Below, piece by piece: positions 9,389 through 17,047 of a stretch of DNA of 64,000 bases. Every line of letters starts with the position of its first letter. Position 1 is the stretch's first letter. Position numbers and translations under genes: made by a program. A model generated the notes under the pieces. The model had not been told where the DNA came from, did no database searches, and saw only the letters and a program-made list of their open reading frames with translations. Where the stretch lies: contig NZ_JAOWKY010000001.1 of assembly GCF_025751435.1 (NCBI RefSeq), positions 976,001 to 1,040,000 on the forward strand, written 5' to 3'. This DNA is from Albidovulum marisflavi. GTDB lineage: Bacteria > Pseudomonadota > Alphaproteobacteria > Rhodobacterales > Rhodobacteraceae.

Positions 9389-10066
9389 ATGAGCGTTTCC
9401 ACAGCACCCGCCGTCCTGATCCTTCTTGGCCCTCCGGGGGCCGGGAAGGGTACGCAGGCCCGCATGCTTGAAGAAAAGTTCGGGCTGGTCCAACTGTCCA
9501 CCGGGGATCTTCTCAGGGCCGCCGTGGCCGCGGGAACGCCCGCGGGCCTTGCGGCCAAGACGGTGATGGAGGCGGGCGGTCTGGTCAGCGACGAAATCGT
9601 GCTTGCCATCCTGAAGGACCGCATGGCCGATCCAGATACCGCACGCGGCGTCATACTGGACGGATTTCCGCGCACGGCAGGCCAGGCCGAGGCGCTGGAC
9701 AAGCTGCTGGCCGACGCCGGCGGCCGCGTGACCGCGGCGATCAGCCTCGAGGTCGATGACGCGGCGATGGTTGGCCGCGTGTCCGGCCGCTACACCTGCG
9801 CCGGCTGCGGCGAGGGATATCACGACGAATTCAAGCAGCCCGCGACGGCGGGCACTTGTGACAAATGCGGCGGCACGGCGTTCAAGCGCCGCGCCGACGA
9901 CAATGCCGAGACGGTGCGTGCGCGGCTGGAAGCCTATCACGCCCAGACGGCTCCGCTGATCGCGCACTACCGGGCGATGGGGGTTCTTGAGACAATCGAC
10001 GCGATGGGGACCATCGAGGCGATCGCCGAAGGGCTTGGCGCCATCGTCGGGCGCGTCTCGGCTTAG
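9389..10066 (+). CDS. adk: Adenylate kinase, long-lid Cys4 (zinc) type
   Basis: Interconverts AMP + ATP and 2 ADP. 225 residues with P-loop GPPGAGKGTQ at 14-23 and the NMP-binding STGDLLR motif. The LID carries four cysteines (Cys137, 140, 157, 160), the zinc-binding form. Its position directly after acs suggests that it recycles the AMP made by acetate activation. Rhodobacterales normally also have an adk in the ribosomal protein operon; whether this genome has a second copy cannot be seen here. Confidence 0.93.
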   Translation: MSVSTAPAVLILLGPPGAGKGTQARMLEEKFGLVQLSTGDLLRAAVAAGTPAGLAAKTVMEAGGLVSDEIVLAILKDRMADPDTARGVILDGFPRTAGQAEALDKLLADAGGRVTAAISLEVDDAAMVGRVSGRYTCAGCGEGYHDEFKQPATAGTCDKCGGTAFKRRADDNAETVRARLEAYHAQTAPLIAHYRAMGVLETIDAMGTIEAIAEGLGAIVGRVSA

Positions 10067-10072
10067 GGGAGG

Positions 10073-10097
10073 CCGGTTCCCCGTGAGGGGGGGCCGG
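10073..10097 (+). other. Intercistronic stem-loop between adk and the symporter genes
   Basis: CCGGTTCCCC pairs with GGGG(G)GGCCGG around a GTGA (GNRA-type) tetraloop, using two G-U pairs and one bulge. No T-run follows, so it is more likely an mRNA processing or stability element than a terminator. It could set different expression for enzymes and transporter. Confidence 0.4.
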
Positions 10098-10128
10098 AAA
10101 CGAACGAGGGAGTTCAGGGAGTAACAAC

Positions 10129-10386
10129 ATGGCGGATAAATCTTCATCCAACGCCTATTGGGCTGCCAATATCCGGCTGATCAGGGTTCTCCTGATCGTC
10201 TGGGGCTTGGTGTCCTTCGGCTTTGGGATCTTGCTGCGCCCGATGCTGTCGGGTGTCGGGGTCGGCGGAACCGATCTTGGCTTCTGGTTTGCCCAACAGG
10301 GCTCCATTCTCGTGTTCCTGGTTCTGATCTTCGTTTATGCCGCGCGCATGAACAAGCTCGACCGTGAACACGGCGTGGAAGAATAA
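10129..10386 (+). CDS. DUF4212 protein, small subunit of a sodium/solute symporter
   Basis: 85 residues with two predicted membrane helices (about 15-37 and 50-72) and a family-typical opening (YWAANIRLIRVLLIVWGLVS). DUF4212 proteins are encoded directly before SSS-family symporters and are thought to be their small membrane partner. The gene is 15 nt before the large subunit and has the Shine-Dalgarno GGGAG. Substrate is probably acetate or another short carboxylate, inferred from acs upstream. Confidence 0.85.
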   Translation: MADKSSSNAYWAANIRLIRVLLIVWGLVSFGFGILLRPMLSGVGVGGTDLGFWFAQQGSILVFLVLIFVYAARMNKLDREHGVEE

Positions 10387-10401
10387 GGGAGAGCGGGGAT
10401 A

Positions 10402-12159
10402 ATGGATCAGTATACCCTTAACCTGCTGATCGTCGGCGCGACCTTCGCGCTGTACATCGGCATCGCCATCTGGGCCCGCGCGGGCTCGACGAGCGAATTC
10501 TACGCCGCCGGCCGCGGCGTTCACCCGGTCATGAACGGCATGGCCACCGGCGCTGACTGGATGTCGGCGGCATCGTTCATCTCGATGGCCGGCCTCATTG
10601 CCTTCGGCGGCTACGACACCTCGGCCTACCTGATGGGCTGGACCGGCGGCTATGTGCTGCTGGCGATGCTCCTGGCACCGTACCTGCGCAAGTTCGGCAA
10701 GTTCACCGTGCCGGAGTTCATCGGCGACCGCTTCTATTCGCCGACGGCGCGCCTTGTGGCGGTGGTCTGCCTGATCGTCGCTTCGGTCACCTACGTTATC
10801 GGCCAGATGACCGGCGTGGGCGTTGCATTCTCCCGCTTCCTGGAAGTGGAGAATTCCACCGGTCTCTACATCGGTGCGGGCATCGTGTTCATGTACGCGG
10901 TTCTTGGCGGCATGAAGGGCATCACCTACACGCAGGTCGCCCAGTATGTCGTCCTGATCATCGCCTACACGATCCCGGCGGTCTTCATCTCGCTGCAGCT
11001 GACCGGCAACCCGATCCCGGGCCTGGGCCTGTTCTCGAACGATGTCGCGACGGGTCAGCCGCTTCTGTCGACGCTTGAAGGGCTCGTGACCGATCTCGGC
11101 TTCAAATCCTACCTGAGCCAGTCCGACACGACGTTGAACATGGTTCTGTTCACGGCTTCGCTGATGATCGGTACCGCCGGTCTGCCGCACGTGATCGTCC
11201 GCTTCTTCACCGTTCCGAAGGTCGCCGACGCGCGCTCCTCGGCCGGCTGGGCGCTGGTGTTCATCGCGCTGCTTTACCTGACCGCCCCGGCGGTTGCGGC
11301 GATGGCGCGTCTGAACCTCATCAACACCTTCCATCCGAACGGCGTGGGTGAAGCCACCCTGACGCTCGCGGAAATCGAAGCTGGTGTGGATGCCCAGGGC
11401 AAGGACATCACCTGGGTGAACAACTGGGCGAAAACCGGTCTGCTGAAGTTCGACGACAAGAACGGCGACGGCATGATCCAGTATGTCGGCGACAAGGACG
11501 CCAACGAGCTGACCGTGAACAACGACATCATGGTTCTGGCCAACCCGGAAATCGCGAACCTGCCGGGCTGGGTCATCGCTCTGGTCGCCGCCGGTGGTCT
11601 TGCCGCCGCGCTCTCGACCGCAGCGGGCCTTCTGCTGGCGATCTCGTCGGCGATCAGCCACGACCTGATCAAGGGCGCGATCAACCCGAAGATCTCGGAA
11701 CGGGGCGAACTGCTGGCGGCGCGTATCTCGATGGGTGTTGCCATCGCGGTCGCGACCTACCTCGGCCTCAACCCTCCGGGCTTTGCGGCCCAGACGGTGG
11801 CGCTCGCCTTCGGTCTTGCTGCGGCCTCGCTCTTCCCGGCGATCCTCATGGGGATCTTCTCGAAGCGCATCAACAACACCGGCGCCGTTGCCGGGATGCT
11901 GGCTGGCCTGCTTGTGACGGTTGTCTACATCTTCCTTCACAAGGGCTGGTTCTTCATCCCCGACACCAACAGCTTCACCGACGCCGATCCGCTGCTCCTG
12001 TCGATCAAGTCGACCTCGTTCGGCGCGGTTGGTGCGATCGTCAACTTCGTGGTTGCCTACGTGGTGTCCAACGCCACCGAGGAACCGCCGGTCGAGATTC
12101 AGGAACTGGTGGAATCGATCCGCGTCCCGAAGGGCGCAGGTGCGGCCACCGGTCACTGA
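10402..12159 (+). CDS. Sodium:solute symporter, large subunit (VC_2705-type SSS, ActP-related)
   Basis: 585 residues with about 13 membrane helices and an SSS signature (TSEFYAAGRGVHPVMNGMA near 30, ADWMSAASFISMAGL near 52). This subfamily pairs with DUF4212 and is related to the acetate permease ActP. A hydrophilic loop of about 75 residues (315-390) holds D-K-N-G-D-G-M-I at 352-359, an EF-hand/dockerin-like loop. The acs neighbourhood points to acetate or a similar monocarboxylate. I do not give the symbol actP because the pairing with DUF4212 marks a distinct subfamily. Confidence 0.9.
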   Translation: MDQYTLNLLIVGATFALYIGIAIWARAGSTSEFYAAGRGVHPVMNGMATGADWMSAASFISMAGLIAFGGYDTSAYLMGWTGGYVLLAMLLAPYLRKFGKFTVPEFIGDRFYSPTARLVAVVCLIVASVTYVIGQMTGVGVAFSRFLEVENSTGLYIGAGIVFMYAVLGGMKGITYTQVAQYVVLIIAYTIPAVFISLQLTGNPIPGLGLFSNDVATGQPLLSTLEGLVTDLGFKSYLSQSDTTLNMVLFTASLMIGTAGLPHVIVRFFTVPKVADARSSAGWALVFIALLYLTAPAVAAMARLNLINTFHPNGVGEATLTLAEIEAGVDAQGKDITWVNNWAKTGLLKFDDKNGDGMIQYVGDKDANELTVNNDIMVLANPEIANLPGWVIALVAAGGLAAALSTAAGLLLAISSAISHDLIKGAINPKISERGELLAARISMGVAIAVATYLGLNPPGFAAQTVALAFGLAAASLFPAILMGIFSKRINNTGAVAGMLAGLLVTVVYIFLHKGWFFIPDTNSFTDADPLLLSIKSTSFGAVGAIVNFVVAYVVSNATEEPPVEIQELVESIRVPKGAGAATGH

Positions 12160-12173
12160 TCGGTCTGAAACAC

Positions 12174-12197
12174 GGCGCGTCCCCTCGGGGGCGCGCC
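12174..12197 (+). other. Stem-loop between symporter and DUF294 genes
   Basis: GGCGCG-T-CCCC pairs with GGGGCGCGCC around a 3-nt loop, with one bulged T. There is no T-tract; the DUF294 Shine-Dalgarno (TAGGAGG, 12207-12213) follows within 10 nt. It may act as an attenuator or transcript boundary. Confidence 0.4.
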
Positions 12198-12218
12198 ATC
12201 CTTGTGTAGGAGGTTCGG

Positions 12219-14042
12219 TTGAGCGACGTTGAAGGGATTGCCGCGTTTCTCGCAACCGTACACCCCTACGACAGCCTGCCGCGGGACGAACTGGCGCGTG
12301 TCGCCGGTTCCTTCAGCCGCAGGGAAACCCCGGCCGGGACCGAAATCTACGCGTTCGGCGATCCGATGTCCGGCCTGTTCCTGATCGAGGCCGGGGGCGT
12401 CGAGATACTGGACAGGAACGGCGGCCTTGTCTCGCTTCTGGGTGCGCGCAACTCGTTCGGCGAACGCGGGCTCTTGCGTGACGGCCTGGCGGTGACGACG
12501 GCGCGCACGACCGAGGACAGCCGGCTGCTGCTTTTGCCCGTCACTGAACTGCGTCGGTTGATTACAGGCTTTCCCGCCTTCGAACGGTTTTTCAACCGCG
12601 CGCGCGGAAGCGAGGCGCGCGCCAATGACCTGAGCGCGCGCAAGGTCGCCGATCTGATGGCGCGCGACCCGATCGCCTGCGGTCCGGACACGACCGTGAC
12701 GAGCGCAGCGCAGCAGATGCGCGACGCGCATGTCTCAAGCCTTGGCGTGACCGACGATGCGGGACGGCTCTTGGGGATCGTCACGACGCGGGACCTGTCG
12801 AATCGCGTCCTGGCCGAGGGTCTGGACGGAACGGCGACGGTGCGCGCCGTCATGACCTCCGATCCGGTGACGCTGACGCCCGAGGCGCTTGGCACCGACA
12901 TTCTCCACCTGATGCTGGAGCGCAAGATCGGCCACCTGCCCGTCGTGCGGGATGGCCGGTTTGCCGGCATGATCACCCAGACCGACCTGACCCGTTTCCA
13001 GGCACTGTCGTCAGCCGTCCTGATCCGCGATCTGTCGGATGCCGAAACCGTCGAGGAGATGGCGGCGGTGACAGCCCGCATCCCTTCGCTTCTGGTGCAG
13101 CTTGTGGGCGGCAACAACGCGCACGAGGTGGTCACGCGCCTTGTCACCGACATTGCGGACGCGGTCACGCGCCGCCTTCTGGCCCTGGCCGAGGCGGAAC
13201 TGGGCGCGCCACCTGTCCCCTATCTCTGGCTGGCCTGCGGTTCGCAGGGGCGGCAGGAACAGACCGGCGTGTCCGACCAGGACAACTGCCTGATGCTCGA
13301 CGATTCCGTGACCGCGGATGACATGGGCTACTTCCGCGATCTGGCCGTGCGGGTTTCGGACGGGCTGAACGCCTGCGGTTACGTCTACTGCCCGGGCGAC
13401 ATGATGGCGACGAACCCGCGCTGGTGTCAGCCCGTCAGCGTCTGGCGCGACTACTTCCGCGGCTGGATCGCCACGCCCAATCCAGAGGCGCAGATGCTCG
13501 CCTCGGTCATGTTCGATCTGCGCCCGATCGGCGGCGCGGCCAGCCTGTTCGGAGACCTGCAGTCCCAGACGCTTGAGTCGGCGTCGAAGAACTCGATCTT
13601 CGTTGCGCACATGGTTTCGAACTCGCTCAAGCATACGCCGCCGCTTGGCCTCTTGCGGGGGTTCGCGACGATCCGTTCGGGCGAGCATCGCAATCACATC
13701 GACCTGAAGCACAACGGGGTGGTGCCTGTCGCGGACCTGGCGCGCGTCTATGCGCTGCAGGGACGGCTGGCGCCTGCAAACACCCGCGCGCGCCTGCTGG
13801 CCGCGGCAGAGGCTGGCGTGATTTCCGCCTCGGGCGCGCGTGACCTGACCGAGGCTTACGACCTGATCGCGGAAACCCGGCTTGAAAACCAGTCCCGGCA
13901 GGTCAAGGCAGGGCGGAAGCCCGATAATTACCTTGCCCCCTCCGACCTGTCGGACTTCGAGCGCAGCCATCTGCGCGACGCCTTCGTCGTCGTGAGGACC
14001 ATGCAGTCGGCTGTGGGGCAGGGCAAAGGCATGTTGGGATAG
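12219..14042 (+). CDS. cNMP-binding / CBS-pair / DUF294 putative nucleotidyltransferase
   Basis: 607 residues. A cyclic-nucleotide-binding domain (about 20-125) is followed by two CBS motifs (about 145-275, of the type that binds adenylates). A DUF294 GlnD-type nucleotidyltransferase domain comes next, with G341-S342-x2-R345 and the metal pair Asp353/Asp355 (SDQD), then a DUF294 C-terminal domain. The start is TTG at 12219, supported by TAGGAGG five nt upstream. The catalytic motif looks intact. By family logic it transfers a nucleotide to an unknown target under control of cNMP and adenylate levels. Target and direction of control are not known. Confidence 0.88.
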   Translation: MSDVEGIAAFLATVHPYDSLPRDELARVAGSFSRRETPAGTEIYAFGDPMSGLFLIEAGGVEILDRNGGLVSLLGARNSFGERGLLRDGLAVTTARTTEDSRLLLLPVTELRRLITGFPAFERFFNRARGSEARANDLSARKVADLMARDPIACGPDTTVTSAAQQMRDAHVSSLGVTDDAGRLLGIVTTRDLSNRVLAEGLDGTATVRAVMTSDPVTLTPEALGTDILHLMLERKIGHLPVVRDGRFAGMITQTDLTRFQALSSAVLIRDLSDAETVEEMAAVTARIPSLLVQLVGGNNAHEVVTRLVTDIADAVTRRLLALAEAELGAPPVPYLWLACGSQGRQEQTGVSDQDNCLMLDDSVTADDMGYFRDLAVRVSDGLNACGYVYCPGDMMATNPRWCQPVSVWRDYFRGWIATPNPEAQMLASVMFDLRPIGGAASLFGDLQSQTLESASKNSIFVAHMVSNSLKHTPPLGLLRGFATIRSGEHRNHIDLKHNGVVPVADLARVYALQGRLAPANTRARLLAAAEAGVISASGARDLTEAYDLIAETRLENQSRQVKAGRKPDNYLAPSDLSDFERSHLRDAFVVVRTMQSAVGQGKGMLG

Positions 14043-14050
14043 GACGGACG

Positions 14051-14554
14051 ATGATCTGGGATCTTGTTGCGATGGTGACGGCGGGTGTCGGCGGGGCAGG
14101 GATCCTGCTGCTGGTCGCCAGGGTGCTGCGCGTGAAATTGCCCAGGTGGGCGGTTCCGGCGACGGCTGGCGTCGCGATGTTCGTCTTCGCGGTCTGGAAC
14201 GAATACGCGTGGTATCCCCGCGTTCGCGATGCGCTGCCCGAAAGCGTCCGCATCGTCTCCGCTCCGGCCGACGCAGCGTTCTACCAGCCCTGGACCTATG
14301 CCTTCCCGATCGTCCGGCGCTTCCTTGCGGTCGATCTCGGGTCTGCCATCCATTCCGAGACCGAGCCGCAACAGTTCGTCGCCCCCGTGATGTTCATCGA
14401 ACGCTGGACACCGGTCAGACAGCTGCCGTTCGCCTTCGATTGCGCGAACGGCCGTCGGACCGACGTCTTCCCGGGTGGCAGGATCGAGGACGCCGAATGG
14501 GTGACGCCTGGACCGGAGGACGACCTTCTGGCCACGGCCTGCGCGGGAGGATGA
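14051..14554 (+). CDS. Unknown membrane protein in the acs cluster
   Basis: 167 residues that I do not recognise. Two predicted membrane helices (about 5-27 and 37-52) are followed by a soluble domain of about 110 residues containing two Cys (DCANGRR and TACAGG). It starts 8 nt after the DUF294 stop and ends 1 nt before the REC gene, so it is part of the same transcript and probably works with them. A short periplasmic or cytoplasmic accessory to the sensor or symporter is conceivable, without direct evidence. Confidence 0.75.
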   Translation: MIWDLVAMVTAGVGGAGILLLVARVLRVKLPRWAVPATAGVAMFVFAVWNEYAWYPRVRDALPESVRIVSAPADAAFYQPWTYAFPIVRRFLAVDLGSAIHSETEPQQFVAPVMFIERWTPVRQLPFAFDCANGRRTDVFPGGRIEDAEWVTPGPEDDLLATACAGG

Positions 14555-14555
14555 C

Positions 14556-14957
14556 ATGGCGGACAGCGCGACGAAGCCACGGGTTCTGGTTGTCGAGGAC
14601 GAAGACAATATCGCCATCGCGCTTGATTATCTGCTGACGCGAGAGGGTTACGCGCACGACCGCGTCGCGAATGGCTCCGAGGCGATGCCCCGGATCCGTT
14701 CGGATCGTCCGGACGTGGTTCTGCTGGACGTGATGCTTCCCGAAGTCTCCGGCTACGAGATCTGTCAGGACATCCGCATGGACCCTGACCTGCGCGGGGT
14801 CAAGATCCTGATGATGACGGCCCGCGGCTCGGCGATGGAGCGGCGAAAGGGGCTTGCCTTGGGGGCCGACGGCTTCATCGCGAAACCCTTCGAACTGAAA
14901 GAACTGCGCGAGGAGCTCAGGCGGCTGATCTCTGACGAGGGGAACGCAGATGCTTGA
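14556..14957 (+). CDS. Single-domain response regulator (REC, CheY-like)
   Basis: 133 residues, one receiver domain and no output domain. The acidic pocket (Glu14-Asp15), phospho-acceptor Asp58 (LLDVMLP), Thr88 (MMTARG) and Lys110 (AKPF) are all present, so it should be phosphorylatable. GGGAGG precedes the ATG by 5 nt. It overlaps the next gene by 8 nt, indicating coupled translation with the membrane sensor/exonuclease protein. That neighbour lacks the phosphodonor His, so the phosphate source is unclear. Confidence 0.92.
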   Translation: MADSATKPRVLVVEDEDNIAIALDYLLTREGYAHDRVANGSEAMPRIRSDRPDVVLLDVMLPEVSGYEICQDIRMDPDLRGVKILMMTARGSAMERRKGLALGADGFIAKPFELKELREELRRLISDEGNADA

Positions 14958-17004
14958 GAAACTGAGCCTCAGGCTCAGGGTCTTTCTGTTCTTTGCCTTT
15001 CTGGCGGTGGGTAGCACGGCCGCGATCGTTCTGGGACTGTGGGTCGGATACCACCGGATCGAAAGCGCGGGTCCCATGTCGGCATTCGTCATGGCCGGCC
15101 TGGTCTCAGGCTTTGCGATTATGGGCCTGTGTGCCTGGGTTTGGTTCCTGTTCGACGAAAACGTCGCCCGCGCCATCGGCCGCATCGCGGGCGGGATGCG
15201 GGCCGAAGCCCATGCGGGCGGGGCGACGCTGAACGAAACCGTGGCGCGCTATCTGGGCGACCTTGCGCCAGCCGCCGCCGCGGTCACCGAAACGCTGAGC
15301 GAAACCCGGAACGCGCTGGCCGAGGCCGTGCAGCGCGAAACCGTGCGGCTGGCCGACGAAAAGGCGCGGCTTGAAACGCTTCTGGCCGATGTGACGGTTG
15401 GTGTCCTGCAATGTTCGGCCGATCATCAGCTTGTCTTCTACAACGGCCAGGCCGTCGACCTGTTGGGGGCCGGTGCCACGCCGGGACTGGACCGCAAGGT
15501 TTTCGCCTATCTGCGCGAAGGCCCCGTCCGGCAGGCGCATGACCGGCTTGTCGCCATCGGCGACGCCGAAGCGGTTTCGGACCTGCTGTGCGCGACAGTT
15601 GCGGGCGCGCGCGTTCTTGCGGCCCGCATGCGCCTTGTCCCTGACGGGGGGTATGTTCTGACTCTGCGCGACGTCACCGGTGACCTGGCCGCCCATGCTG
15701 CGCGCGAGCGGCTGCTGGCCGAGGTCTTCGACCGCATCCGCCGTCCCGCCGCGAACCTGCAAACGGCGATCAGCGTGATTGCCGAGGGTGAAGACGCGCC
15801 CGAGGTTTCCGCGGCGATGGTCGAGGACGCGACCGCGCTTGCGCGCGCGATCAACGACCTGGCCGCGCGCTACGATGCCGAGCGCGCGGGCTGGTGGCCG
15901 CTGCCCATGGTGCGCGCGACGGACCTGACCGACTCTCTTCGCGCGCGGGCCGAGGCTGGCGGGCTTTCGATGACCTCCAAGGCACCCGATCTGATCCTGC
16001 GCTGCGACGGGTTCGAGATCGTGGCGCTGATCTCGGGTCTTGCTGAGGCCGTGGCCGGACTGACCGGGCAACGCGCCTTCGACCTGGTCATGGCAGAGGA
16101 CGGCGCCGGGGCGGTGATCGACCTTGTCTGGACAGGCGAGCCGGTGGCGGTGGGCTGGCTCGATACCTGGCTCGCCCGCCCGGTCGACCCCGCAGCGCCC
16201 GATGTCACGGGGCGGACGGTGCTGGACACCCATGCGACCGAATGCTGGCCCGAACGCCGCGCGCATGGCCGCGCGGCGATCCGCCTTCCGCTGCGCGACG
16301 CCCGCCGCGCGGCCCGCCGTCCGGCCCCCATAAGCCGCAGTGTCGTCTATGACTTCGAGCTTCTGTCCAAGGCGCGCAACGCCGCGGTGATGGAAACGCC
16401 GCTGACCGATCTGACCTACGTCGTCTTCGACACCGAGACAACCGGACTGCTGCCCAGCCAGGGGGACGAGATCGTTCAGCTTGCCGCCGTCCGCATCGTC
16501 AACGGCCGCCGGGTCGAGCGCGAGGCCCTGGACCTGCTGGTCAACCCCGGCCGCTCGATCCCGCCACGCGCGACCGAGGTTCACGGCATCACCGAAGCCA
16601 TGGTGGCCGACGCGCCCAGGATCGGAGAGATCGGACGCAGGTTCCACGACTTTGCCGAGGGCGCGGTGCTGATCGCGCACAATGCGCCGTTCGACATGGA
16701 GTTCCTGCGCCGCCATGAAGTCGACATCGGTCTTCGTTTCGACAACCCGATCCTGGATACGGTGCTGCTGTCGGCGGTCGTCTTCGGCCAGGGGGAAACC
16801 CACAGCCTTGACGCCCTGACGCACCGGCTGGGCATCACCATTCCCGAAGAGGCGCGCCACACGGCGATCGGCGATACGCTGGCCACCGCCGACGCCTTCC
16901 TGAAACTGCTACCGATGCTGGAAGCGCAGGGAATACGGACGTTCGGCGACGTTCTGGCCGAGGTGAAGAAGCACGGGCGCCTTCTGAAAGACCTGAACGC
17001 CTAG
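14950..17004 (+). CDS. Degenerate membrane histidine kinase fused to a DEDDh 3'-5' exonuclease (DnaQ-like)
   Basis: 684 residues. Two membrane helices (about 8-32, 43-68), a linker/coiled coil, then a PAS-like domain (about 140-245). A HisKA-like helix follows, in which the H-box reads VFDRIRRPA: Asp261 replaces the phospho-acceptor His. The segment 290-450 resembles an HATPase but lacks recognisable N and G boxes. Residues 487-670 are an intact DnaQ-family exonuclease with Asp494, Glu496, Asp582, His637, Asp642. So the sensor half is probably a non-catalytic signal or scaffold module that controls a nuclease acting on a nucleic acid or nucleotide bond. Cluster neighbours suggest a link to carboxylate uptake. 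Confidence 0.88.
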   Translation: MLEKLSLRLRVFLFFAFLAVGSTAAIVLGLWVGYHRIESAGPMSAFVMAGLVSGFAIMGLCAWVWFLFDENVARAIGRIAGGMRAEAHAGGATLNETVARYLGDLAPAAAAVTETLSETRNALAEAVQRETVRLADEKARLETLLADVTVGVLQCSADHQLVFYNGQAVDLLGAGATPGLDRKVFAYLREGPVRQAHDRLVAIGDAEAVSDLLCATVAGARVLAARMRLVPDGGYVLTLRDVTGDLAAHAARERLLAEVFDRIRRPAANLQTAISVIAEGEDAPEVSAAMVEDATALARAINDLAARYDAERAGWWPLPMVRATDLTDSLRARAEAGGLSMTSKAPDLILRCDGFEIVALISGLAEAVAGLTGQRAFDLVMAEDGAGAVIDLVWTGEPVAVGWLDTWLARPVDPAAPDVTGRTVLDTHATECWPERRAHGRAAIRLPLRDARRAARRPAPISRSVVYDFELLSKARNAAVMETPLTDLTYVVFDTETTGLLPSQGDEIVQLAAVRIVNGRRVEREALDLLVNPGRSIPPRATEVHGITEAMVADAPRIGEIGRRFHDFAEGAVLIAHNAPFDMEFLRRHEVDIGLRFDNPILDTVLLSAVVFGQGETHSLDALTHRLGITIPEEARHTAIGDTLATADAFLKLLPMLEAQGIRTFGDVLAEVKKHGRLLKDLNA

Positions 17005-17047
17005 GGCGCCGACGCTTTCCTTGTGCAGACAGGGCTGCGCCGGCGCG

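Noticed and set aside
7447-9702. Long open frame antisense to acs (751 codons)
   Set aside because: It is a shadow of the acs/adk codons in high-GC DNA. It has no family similarity or ribosome site, and acs is clearly real.
10144-12255. Long open frame antisense to the symporter (703 codons)
   Set aside because: Extremely Arg/His/Asp-rich low-quality translation, typical of a GC-rich shadow frame of the SSS gene.
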